Assembly: GCA_022572335.1 (NCBI GenBank)
Contig: JACZWD010000109.1
Span: 1 to 8,922 of the forward strand
DNA length: 8,922 nt
Direction of reading: 5' to 3'
Source of the DNA: Pseudomonadota bacterium
GTDB taxonomy: Bacteria; Pseudomonadota; Alphaproteobacteria; Rhodospirillales; 2-02-FULL-58-16
A model generated the notes under the pieces. That model saw only the letters and a list, made by a program, of their open reading frames with translations. It did no database searches and was not told the DNA's origin. Below, one piece after another: positions 1-5,529 of the stretch. A program made the translations under genes and the position numbers. How positions within the stretch are numbered: position 1 is the first letter of the stretch; each line of letters starts with the position of its first letter.

Positions 1-268
1 GGCCGCAGAGGCCCCGGCGGAGGACAAGCCCGCCGCCGAGGCCGCCGCCAGGGAGCCGGACGCCGAGGCCGCGAAGGCCGCCGACGAGGCCCCGGCCGCA
101 GAGGCCGCGGCGGAGGACAAGCCCGCCGCCGAGGCCGCCGCCAGGGAGCCGGACGCCGAAGCCGCCAAGGCCGACGAGGACGCTCCCGCGGAAGCGCCGT
201 CGGGGGAGAAGGCCGGGGACGACGCCCCGGTCGAGGAAAAACCGGCCGACGATAAAGGGGGCGGCTGA
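1..268 (+). CDS. rpsP: C-terminal part of 30S ribosomal protein S16 (partial, Ala/Glu-rich tail)
   Basis: An open frame enters from the left edge (codons in phase with position 2) and stops at TGA 266-268, giving 88 visible residues. They consist almost only of Ala, Glu, Asp, Pro and Lys, with a net charge near -18, and contain a 31-residue unit repeated in tandem. No conserved S16 core is visible, so the name rests on context: the gene lies 12 nt upstream of rimM in the classic rpsP-rimM-trmD-rplS operon, and alphaproteobacterial S16 proteins often carry acidic, alanine-rich C-terminal extensions (family knowledge). S16 is a small-subunit protein needed for 30S assembly; the tail is probably disordered and peripheral. 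Another protein with such a tail cannot be excluded from this fragment alone. Confidence 0.72.
   Translation, partial: AAEAPAEDKPAAEAAAREPDAEAAKAADEAPAAEAAAEDKPAAEAAAREPDAEAAKADEDAPAEAPSGEKAGDDAPVEEKPADDKGGG
2..187 (+). repeat. Two tandem 93-bp units inside the S16 tail
   Basis: Units 2-94 and 95-187 match at about 85 of 93 positions, and the first 75 nt of each differ at only three positions. The period equals 31 codons, so the reading frame is kept. Both units encode EDKPAAEAAAREPDAEAAKA at the same place. This looks like an in-frame tandem duplication that lengthened the disordered tail. More copies may lie to the left of the window. Confidence 0.9.
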
Positions 269-280
269 CACCGGGGTGCC

Positions 281-865
281 ATGGCGGTACGAAGGCGCGA
301 ACGGGCGGCCGACCTTGTTTGCCTCGGCGTCGTCACCGGGCCCCGGGGACTGAAGGGCGAGGTGCGGATCAGGAGTTTCACCGCCGATCCGGCCGACCTT
401 GCCCGGTACGGGACCCTCTGTGACGACACCGGCGGCCGCTCCTTCCGGGTTCGGGTGACCGGCGGCGCCAAGGGACAGCTCGTCGCCCGGATCGAAGGGG
501 TGGAGGACCGCGACGCCGCCGAGGCGCTCAAGGGCGTGCGGCTCCACGTGCGGCGCGCGGCGCTGCCGGAGCCCGGCGTGGGCGAGTACTACCACGCCGA
601 CCTCATCGGGCTGCGCGCCGAACTGGCGGCCGGCGCGGCGGGCGAGGCCCTGGGCACGGTGCGCGCCGTCTACGATTTCGGCGCCGGCCCGGTTCTGGAA
701 ATCGCCGGGGACCGGTGCGGCGTGGTGATGGTGCCCTTTACCCGCGCCGTGGTGCCGGAAGTGGACGTGGCCGGGGGACGCCTGGTGATCGACCCGCCGG
801 CCGGTCTGCTCGATGCGCCGGAGGACGGGGCGGAAGGCGCGCCCGCCGGAAAGGACGAGGCATGA
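281..865 (+). CDS. rimM: Ribosome maturation factor RimM
   Basis: RimM binds the 30S subunit through S19 and assists maturation of the 16S rRNA 3' (head) domain. The 194-residue product fits the family length. The N-terminal barrel domain opens with GVVTGPRGLKGEV (residues 16-28), the typical RimM start motif. The PRC-barrel half begins with EYYHADLIGL (102-111), a family hallmark, and contains VPFTRAVVPEVD (151-162). The last roughly 20 residues (LDAPEDGAEGAPAGKDEA) form an acidic, Ala-rich tail. ATG 281 is the only sensible start; the ribosome-binding site before it is weak (GGGG at 273-276), which fits translational coupling to the gene ending 12 nt upstream. Its TGA overlaps the trmD start in an ATGA at 862-865. 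Confidence 0.96.
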   Translation: MAVRRRERAADLVCLGVVTGPRGLKGEVRIRSFTADPADLARYGTLCDDTGGRSFRVRVTGGAKGQLVARIEGVEDRDAAEALKGVRLHVRRAALPEPGVGEYYHADLIGLRAELAAGAAGEALGTVRAVYDFGAGPVLEIAGDRCGVVMVPFTRAVVPEVDVAGGRLVIDPPAGLLDAPEDGAEGAPAGKDEA

Positions 866-1593
866 GTGAGCAAAAGCGCGGGTCCCGGTGGACCGTCAAG
901 GTCCTCACCCTGTTCCCGCAGATGTTCCCCGGACCCCTGGGCCTGACCCTGGCCGGCCAGGCCCTGGAGAAAGGGGGCTGGGCCTTGGAAACGGTGGACA
1001 TCCGCGCCTTCGCGCGCGATAAACACCGGACCGTGGACGACGCCCCTTTCGGCGGCGGGCCGGGCATGGTGATGCTTGCCGAAGTGATGGATCGGGCCAT
1101 CGAGGCGGCGTTGGAGACGGCTTGCCGGCTGCCGCTGATTCACCTGACGCCGCGCGGCCGCCCGCTGACCCAGACGCGGGTGCGCGGTCTCGCCCAGGGG
1201 CCGGGGATGGTTCTGTTGTGCGGGCGCTACGAGGGCGTCGACGAACGGGTGCTCGAGGCGCGCGGAGCCGAAGAGGTCAGCCTCGGGGATTTCGTCCTGT
1301 CCGGCGGCGAGCCGGCGGCCATTGCGCTGATCGACGCCTGCGTGCGCCTGCTGCCCGGTGTTGTCGGCAGCGCCCGGTCGCTGGCGGAGGAAAGTTTCGA
1401 ACGGGGGCTGCTGGAGTATCCCCAATACACCCGGCCCCGGGTGTGGCAGGGCCGGGAGGTGCCGGAGGTGCTGACCTCGGGCCACCACGACAACATCGAC
1501 GCCTGGCGCCGGGCCCAGGCCGAAAAGGTTACACGGGAACGCCGCCCGGACCTGTGGTCGCGCTACGTCGAGACCCGGGAAGCCGGGCGTTAG
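862..1593 (+). CDS. trmD: tRNA (guanine-N1-)-methyltransferase TrmD
   Basis: TrmD transfers a methyl group from S-adenosylmethionine to N1 of G37 in tRNAs with a G at position 36, preventing +1 frameshifting. The product has 243 residues, normal for the family. Visible motifs are KVLTLFPQMF (13-22), HRTVDDAPFGGGPGM (55-69), the SAM-binding trefoil-knot segments HLTPRGRPL (94-102), CGRYEGVDERV (120-130) and SLGDFVLSGGE (140-150), and GLLEYPQYTRP (182-192). R162 aligns with E. coli Arg154. The position of catalytic Asp169 in E. coli (EDSF) is Glu177 here (EESF). The start at ATG 862 forms an ATGA overlap with rimM, so translation is probably coupled; longer in-frame starts upstream would overlap rimM extensively and lack homology. 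The gene is followed by rplS after a 48-nt gap. Confidence 0.97.
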   Translation: MSEQKRGSRWTVKVLTLFPQMFPGPLGLTLAGQALEKGGWALETVDIRAFARDKHRTVDDAPFGGGPGMVMLAEVMDRAIEAALETACRLPLIHLTPRGRPLTQTRVRGLAQGPGMVLLCGRYEGVDERVLEARGAEEVSLGDFVLSGGEPAAIALIDACVRLLPGVVGSARSLAEESFERGLLEYPQYTRPRVWQGREVPEVLTSGHHDNIDAWRRAQAEKVTRERRPDLWSRYVETREAGR

Positions 1594-1631
1594 AATGTTT
1601 AAGACGAAGGCGAGAATGTTTAAGACGAAGG
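1592..1631 (+). repeat. Tandem duplication in the trmD-rplS gap (19-bp repeat, 21-bp period)
   Basis: AGAATGTTTAAGACGAAGG occurs exactly at 1592-1610 and again at 1613-1631, separated by CG. Each copy ends in a GAAGG Shine-Dalgarno-like sequence. The second, extended to GAAGGA (1627-1632), lies 9 nt before the rplS ATG and is the likely rplS ribosome-binding site. The first copy begins within the trmD stop codon (TAG 1591-1593). The perfect identity suggests a recent duplication. Confidence 0.93.
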
Positions 1632-1645
1632 ATTGTGTGCCATGA
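1595..1645 (+). CDS. Possible 16-codon micro-ORF overlapping the rplS start
   Basis: Starting 1 nt after the trmD stop, ATG 1595 opens a frame encoding MFKTKARMFKTKDCVP and ending at TGA 1643-1645. The stop overlaps the rplS ATG (1642-1644) in an ATGA. Because the tandem duplication has a 21-nt period, both copies read in the same frame, and the second ATG (1616) has GAAGG 5 nt upstream. The arrangement would allow termination-reinitiation into rplS. There is no homology argument, and such short frames arise by chance, so this is a hypothesis about translational control rather than a confident gene. Confidence 0.2.
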   Translation: MFKTKARMFKTKDCVP

Positions 1646-2190
1646 ACGTGATCAAGGAACTCGAACAGGAACAGGTCGAAAAACTGACCAAGGACCGCCC
1701 CATTCCCCGGTTCCGGCCCGGCGATTCGCTGAGGGTCCACGTCAAGGTGGTCGAGGGTTCGCGCGAGCGCGTTCAGGCCTTCGAGGGCGTGTGCATCGCG
1801 CGCAAGAACGACGGCCTGAACTCGTCGTTCACGGTGCGCAAGATCTCGTACGGTGAGGGCGTGGAGCGGGTCTTCCCGCTCTATTCGCCCGCCATCGCCG
1901 CCATCGACGTGGTGCGCCGGGGCGACGTGCGCCGGGCCAAGCTTTATTACCTGCGCGGGCTCACCGGCAAGAGGGCGCGCATCACCGAAAAGGTGGAAAG
2001 GCGCACCGCCATGCCCGACAAAACGGACGAAGGCGTGGCCGATGCCGCGGCGGCCGCCGGGACGGACAAGCCCGCCAAGCCCAAGCGCAAAAGAAAGGCG
2101 AAAAATAGCGCAGCAAAAAACGCCGCGGCCCCTGACGCGAAATCCGAAAAGAAGGCGAAAAAGAAAGGCGCGTCCGAAAAGGCCGAATGA
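1642..2190 (+). CDS. rplS: 50S ribosomal protein L19 with Lys/Ala-rich C-terminal extension
   Basis: L19 sits on the 50S subunit near the 30S interface and forms an intersubunit bridge. Residues 1-122 carry the whole conserved fold: RPIPRFRPGDSLRVHVKVVEG (within 19-39), RVQAFEGVCIARKNDGLNSSF (within 43-63), the VRKISYGEGVERVFPLYSP block (65-83) and KLYYLRGLTGKRARI (100-114). The remaining 60 residues are low-complexity, rich in Lys and Ala (for example KPKRKRKAK), and strongly basic; L19 usually ends near 115-130 residues, so this is a lineage-type extension that may contact rRNA. ATG 1642 is preferred over the in-frame TTG at 1633 because GAAGGA lies 9 nt upstream of it and the conserved N-terminus begins there. 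It is the last gene of the operon; a hairpin starts at its stop codon. Confidence 0.97.
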   Translation: MNVIKELEQEQVEKLTKDRPIPRFRPGDSLRVHVKVVEGSRERVQAFEGVCIARKNDGLNSSFTVRKISYGEGVERVFPLYSPAIAAIDVVRRGDVRRAKLYYLRGLTGKRARITEKVERRTAMPDKTDEGVADAAAAAGTDKPAKPKRKRKAKNSAAKNAAAPDAKSEKKAKKKGASEKAE

Positions 2191-2206
2191 CGGCCCATGG
2201 CCGTCA
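2188..2206 (+). terminator. Hairpin at the rplS stop codon, possible operon terminator
   Basis: TGACGGCC (2188-2195) pairs perfectly with GGCCGTCA (2199-2206) around a CAT loop, an 8-bp stem whose first bases are the rplS stop codon. No T-run follows, so it is not a textbook intrinsic terminator. It could instead protect the 3' end or act with Rho. The region beyond (2207-2291) is convergent with the minus-strand block. Confidence 0.35.
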
Positions 2207-2259
2207 CCCGTGTCATCCGATTGTGACAGAGGGTACTGGCCGGAAATCTCGCAAGACCG

Positions 2260-2290
2260 TCGTATGGGTGCAATTTAGCGGATACAGGCC
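2260..2290 (-). repeat. 31-nt dispersed element, copy A (3' of the small membrane gene)
   Basis: Read on the plus strand, this stretch contains TCGTATGGGTGCA, then TTTAGC, GAT and CAGGCC, each separated by one variable base. The reverse complement of 8569-8599 has the same blocks, so the copies agree at 28 of 31 positions in inverted orientation. On the minus strand the element starts 1 nt after the TAG of the small membrane protein gene. It does not form an obvious strong hairpin by itself. Function unknown. Confidence 0.75.
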
Positions 2291-2291
2291 G

Positions 2292-2513
2292 CTACGGCTT
2301 GTCGCGGGCCGCAAAATTCCGCAGCTTGCGGAAGACCAGCAAAACCACGTAGCCCGCCACGGCGCCGGTAATGGCGATGAGTGCGCCCTCGGCGAGGCCA
2401 CCCCGCGGGAACCCGTAACTCAGGTCCACGAAGCCTTCGCTGTCCAGGTAGGAGGCGGCCATCATGCCGCCGATCATGGACAAAACGACGGACCGACTTG
2501 CCGGACTCAACAT
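2292..2513 (-). CDS. Small two-segment membrane protein of unknown function
   Basis: The product has 73 residues and I do not recognise its family. Two hydrophobic stretches are visible, about residues 8-23 (SVVLSMIGGMMAASYL) and 42-61 (EGALIAITGAVAGYVVLLVF), separated by a loop with acidic residues (DSEGFVD) and followed by a positively charged end (RKLRNFAARDKP). This predicts an inner-membrane hairpin with the charged tail in the cytoplasm. ATG at 2513 is chosen because GAGGG lies 5 nt upstream; an in-frame TTG at 2573 would add 20 residues without hydrophobic or conserved character and would run through a palindrome. The gene lies 143 nt downstream of the MFS gene on the same strand, with its own likely control region. 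A 7-bp hairpin followed by TTTT on the minus strand (2313-2333) lies inside its 3' end. Confidence 0.55.
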   Translation of the reverse strand: MLSPASRSVVLSMIGGMMAASYLDSEGFVDLSYGFPRGGLAEGALIAITGAVAGYVVLLVFRKLRNFAARDKP

Positions 2514-2547
2514 GGGAACCCTCGCCCTGTTGCACGCGGGATATCCA

Positions 2548-2575
2548 GATCGCCCGATATTAATAACGGGCAATC
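2548..2575. promoter_or_regulatory. Near-perfect palindrome upstream of the small membrane gene, operator-like
   Basis: The arms GATCGCCCG (2548-2556) and CGGGCAATC (2567-2575) flank the self-complementary core TATTAATA (2558-2565). Of 14 base pairs in the 28-bp dyad, two mismatch. It is markedly AT-rich at its centre compared with its surroundings and lies about 35 nt upstream of ATG 2513 on the minus strand, where a promoter would be expected. The symmetry and size suit a dimeric regulator. It has no downstream T-run on the minus strand, which argues against a terminator for the MFS gene. The rest of the 2514-2656 gap holds a short GGCGG/CCGCC hairpin (2612-2625), possibly the end of the MFS transcript. 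Confidence 0.45.
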
Positions 2576-2656
2576 ACGCGATCGGAAACCCATCTGCATC
2601 CGGCAGGCATAGGCGGTCGTCCGCCGGCCGCGGCCCGGTCGTTTGGCCTTTCGGCG

Positions 2657-3868
2657 TCACCCCGCCGCCGCCGGCCTGACGACCTGGCGGTCGTCGATCG
2701 GCAGGTGCACCAGCGCCGCGAACAGGGCGAGCGCCACCGTCATCCACCACACCGTCACGTACGAACCCGTCGCGGCGAAGAGATATCCGCCCAGCCAGAC
2801 GCCGAGGGAGGCGCCCAACTGGTGGCTGAAGAAGACGAATCCGAACAGGGTCGCCATGTAGCGGGGGCCGAAGATCTTCGCGACCACGCCGTAGGTGAGC
2901 GGCACGGTGGACAGCCACAGCAGGCCGATGGCGACGGAAAACATGAGCACCGAGGCAACGCTGGCCGGGGACAGGACGAACAGGGCGATGACGACGGCGC
3001 GGGACACGTACAGGCCGCTGAGCAGGTATTTCTGGCTGTACCTGCCGCCGAGCACGCCCGAGGTGTAGGCGCCGACGATGTTGAAGAGCCCGACCGAGGC
3101 GAGCGCCCATGCGCCCAGCTCGGGCGCCAGTCCAAGGTCGGTGATGTAGGACGGCAGGTGCGTCTGGATGAACGCCACGTGGAAGCCGCAGACGAAGAAT
3201 CCAGAGACCAGCAGCCAATAGCCGCGGTGAACGCCGGCCTCGCGCACCGCCGCGCCCAGGGACTGGTGGCGCTCCCCGGGCGCCGCCTCGGCGCGCCCGG
3301 CCAGCGCCGTGGCCAGCGGCACGATGGCGAGCGGGAAAAGGCTGAGGATGATCAGGGCCGCCTGCCAGCCATAGGCCTCGAGGAACAGCTGGCCCGCCGG
3401 AACGAGGAGGAACTGGCCCATGGAACCCGCCGCCGTACCCAGGCCGAGGGCCCTGGAGCGCCGGTCCGCCGGCACCATGCGGCCGAAGGCCGCGAGCACG
3501 ATGGCGAAGGACGAGCCGGCGACGCCGAGGCCGACGAGGAGTCCGAGGGAGAGAGTGAGCGTCGTCGGCGTGCCGGAAAAGGCGACGAGAAAGACGCCCA
3601 CGGCGTAGATCACGCCGCCCGCCGCCAGCACCCGGCCGGTGCCGTATCTGTCGGCCAGCGCGCCGGCGAAGGGTTGCGCCACGCCCCACGTCAGGTTCTG
3701 GATGGCGACGGCGAGGGAGAACACCTCGCGGCTCCATTCGAACGTTCGCGACATCGGATCGAGCCACAGCCCGAAGCCGGCACGCACCCCGAAATTGAGG
3801 AGGGAAATCAGGCAGCCGGCGAGGATGATCAGCGTCGGCGTACGCCAGGTCCTGAAAGCATGATTCAC
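2657..3868 (-). CDS. Major facilitator superfamily transporter
   Basis: The 403-residue product is a typical 12-helix MFS permease of the inner membrane. Hydrophobic segments run from about residue 12 to 388, broken by a hydrophilic central loop at about 190-216. The motif-A-like loop between helices 2 and 3 is GALADRYGTGRV (69-80). NFGVRAGFGLWLDPMS (25-40) near helix 1, GFHVAFIQTHLPSYITDLGL (228-247) opening the second half, and FFSHQLGASLGVWLGGYL (346-363) are reminiscent of bacterial monocarboxylate/oxalate-formate-type carriers, but the substrate cannot be read from the sequence. GTG 3868 is preferred as start because GGGGAG lies 6 nt upstream; an in-frame GTG at 3886 would add six residues with a poorly spaced site. 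It is divergent from leuC, separated by 236 nt, and precedes the small membrane gene. Confidence 0.9.
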   Translation of the reverse strand: MNHAFRTWRTPTLIILAGCLISLLNFGVRAGFGLWLDPMSRTFEWSREVFSLAVAIQNLTWGVAQPFAGALADRYGTGRVLAAGGVIYAVGVFLVAFSGTPTTLTLSLGLLVGLGVAGSSFAIVLAAFGRMVPADRRSRALGLGTAAGSMGQFLLVPAGQLFLEAYGWQAALIILSLFPLAIVPLATALAGRAEAAPGERHQSLGAAVREAGVHRGYWLLVSGFFVCGFHVAFIQTHLPSYITDLGLAPELGAWALASVGLFNIVGAYTSGVLGGRYSQKYLLSGLYVSRAVVIALFVLSPASVASVLMFSVAIGLLWLSTVPLTYGVVAKIFGPRYMATLFGFVFFSHQLGASLGVWLGGYLFAATGSYVTVWWMTVALALFAALVHLPIDDRQVVRPAAAG

Positions 3869-4013
3869 GGTATTCTCCCCGGTCACGGGCCTCTCTTCCG
3901 GCGCGGTCCGGCCGACGGCCGTCCGCCATCGCGGACCATCCGCCGGTCATCCAACGGCACGATCGGCAAGGTACTCCGAAATCGACGTGGGTTCACGGTT
4001 TCACAGTGGGCAA

Positions 4014-4042
4014 TTGATTCCCGGGCCGATCGGCGGTAGGAA
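4014..4042 (+). promoter_or_regulatory. Candidate promoter for leuCDB with a palindrome in its spacer
   Basis: TTGATT (4014-4019, 4 of 6 to TTGACA) and TAGGAA (4037-4042, a poor -10 match) are separated by 17 bp. The perfect 10-bp palindrome GCCGATCGGC (4025-4034) lies inside the spacer, where a bound regulator would block polymerase. The call is based on spacing and position in the MFS-leuC divergent gap (3869-4104) only. That gap also contains a GTCCGC/GCGGAC hairpin at 3921-3936 on the MFS side. Confidence 0.28.
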
Positions 4043-4051
4043 TATCTGCGT

Positions 4052-4072
4052 CCGCCGGCGGCTCGCCGGCGG
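4052..4072 (+). promoter_or_regulatory. Stable hairpin in the leuC leader
   Basis: CCGCCGGCG (4052-4060) pairs perfectly with CGCCGGCGG (4064-4072) around a GCT loop, a 9-bp all-GC stem about 15 nt upstream of GGAGG (4087-4091) and 32 nt before the leuC ATG. No T-run follows and I see no leucine-codon-rich leader peptide, so classical attenuation is not supported. It may affect mRNA stability or ribosome access. Confidence 0.35.
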
Positions 4073-4104
4073 GTGGGATGCCGGCCGGAGGCGACGCCAA
4101 ACAG

Positions 4105-5511
4105 ATGAGTGAACCGCGCACGCTGTTCGACAAGATCTGGGAAAGCCACCTGGTGGACGTGCAGGACGACGGCACCTGCCTGCTGTATGTCGACCGCCAT
4201 CTGGTGCACGAGGTGACCAGCCCGCAGGCCTTCGAGGGCTTGCGGGCGGCCGGGCGCACGGTGCGCCGGGCCGACGCCACCCTGGCCGTGGCCGACCACA
4301 ACGTGCCCACGACCAACCGCTCGGGCGGCATCGCCGACGCCGAATCGCGGATCCAGGTGGAGGCCCTGGACAAGAACTGCGCCGACTTCGATATCCCCTA
4401 TTTCTCCATGGCCGACGAGCGCCAGGGCATCGTCCACATCATCGGCCCGGAGCAGGGCTTCACCCTGCCCGGCCTGACCATCGTCTGCGGCGATTCCCAC
4501 ACCGCCACCCACGGCGCCTTCGGGGCGCTGGCGTTCGGCATCGGCACCTCGGAAGTGGAGCACGTGCTGGCCACCCAGACCCTGGTGCAGAAGCCGGCCA
4601 GGAACATGCGCATCAAGATCGACGGCGATCTTCCCTTCGGCGTCGGCGCCAAGGACCTGATCCTCGCCATCATCGGCACCATCGGCACCGCCGGGGGCAC
4701 CGGCCACGTCATCGAGTACGCGGGCAAGGCGGTGCGGGACCTCACCATGGAAGGGCGCATGACGGTGTGCAACATGTCCATCGAGGCCGGCGCCCGCGCC
4801 GGTCTGATCGCCCCCGACGAGACCACCTTCGCCTATCTCAAGGGCCGGCCCATGGCGCCCGCAGAAGGCGCCTGGGATCAGGCGGTGGCCTATTGGAATA
4901 CCCTGCCGTCCGACGACGGCGCCGCCTACGACAGCGAAACGGTGATCGAGGCGGCCGCCATCGCCCCGCAGGTCACCTGGGGCACCAGCCCAGAGGACGT
5001 GCTGCCGATCACCGGCACGGTGCCGGACCCCGCCGGGGAGCCCGACGCGGGCCGGCGCAAGGCCATGGAGCGCTCGCTCGCCTACATCGGCCTCGCTCCC
5101 GGCACGCCGCTCGACGGCATCGCGGTGGACCAGGTCTTTATCGGGTCGTGCACCAACGGCCGCATGGAGGACCTGCGCGCCGCGGCGGCCGTCGCCAAGG
5201 GCCGCAGGGTGGCCCCGGGGGTGGGCGCCATGGTGGTTCCCGGCTCCGGCCTGATCAAGAAGGAAGCCGAGGCCGAGGGGCTGGACCGGATCTTCATCGA
5301 GGCCGGCTTCGAATGGCGCGAGCCGGGCTGTTCCATGTGCCTGGCCATGAACGCCGACAAGCTGAAGCCGGGCGAGCGCTGCGCGTCGACGTCGAACCGC
5401 AACTTCGAGGGGCGCCAGGGCGCCGGCGGGCGGACCCACCTGGTGAGCCCGGTCATGGCCGCGGCGGCGGCCGTGACCGGGCACCTCACCGACGTGCGCA
5501 AGCTGGCTTGA
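4105..5511 (+). CDS. leuC: 3-isopropylmalate dehydratase large subunit
   Basis: LeuC with LeuD isomerises 2-isopropylmalate to 3-isopropylmalate through isopropylmaleate in the leucine pathway; LeuC carries the [4Fe-4S] cluster. The 468 residues match the usual length. The family start PRTLFDKIWESHLVD is at 4-18, substrate/aconitase motifs ADHNVPTTNR at 63-72, and CGDSHTATHGAFGALAFGIGTSEVEHV spans 128-154. The three cluster cysteines are C349 (FIGSCTNGR), C409 and C412 (PGCSMCLAMN). NRNFEGRQG (431-439) is the C-terminal signature. ATG 4105 is preferred over ATG 4078 because homology starts there; GGAGG at 4087-4091 is 13 nt upstream, longer than ideal, so nine extra residues from 4078 remain possible. 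leuD follows after 18 nt. Confidence 0.97.
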   Translation: MSEPRTLFDKIWESHLVDVQDDGTCLLYVDRHLVHEVTSPQAFEGLRAAGRTVRRADATLAVADHNVPTTNRSGGIADAESRIQVEALDKNCADFDIPYFSMADERQGIVHIIGPEQGFTLPGLTIVCGDSHTATHGAFGALAFGIGTSEVEHVLATQTLVQKPARNMRIKIDGDLPFGVGAKDLILAIIGTIGTAGGTGHVIEYAGKAVRDLTMEGRMTVCNMSIEAGARAGLIAPDETTFAYLKGRPMAPAEGAWDQAVAYWNTLPSDDGAAYDSETVIEAAAIAPQVTWGTSPEDVLPITGTVPDPAGEPDAGRRKAMERSLAYIGLAPGTPLDGIAVDQVFIGSCTNGRMEDLRAAAAVAKGRRVAPGVGAMVVPGSGLIKKEAEAEGLDRIFIEAGFEWREPGCSMCLAMNADKLKPGERCASTSNRNFEGRQGAGGRTHLVSPVMAAAAAVTGHLTDVRKLA

Positions 5512-5529
5512 GGGGGAGGGAAGACGGCG

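Noticed and set aside
1633..1641. An earlier TTG start for rplS
   Set aside because: It would lie only 1 nt after GAAGGA, far too close, whereas ATG 1642 has proper spacing and begins at the conserved L19 N-terminus.
2514..2573. A longer start (TTG 2573) for the small membrane protein
   Set aside because: No suitable ribosome site, the start is embedded in the palindrome, and the added 20 residues have no recognisable feature.
2574..3950. A 458-codon minus-strand frame overlapping the MFS gene in another phase
   Set aside because: Arg/Pro/Gly-rich composition without hydrophobic helices or motifs; the other frame encodes a clear 12-helix transporter.
2705..4039. A 444-codon plus-strand frame opposite the MFS gene
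   Set aside because: Composition is dominated by Glu, Gln, Arg, Asp and His, typical of the complement of a membrane protein gene in GC-rich DNA.
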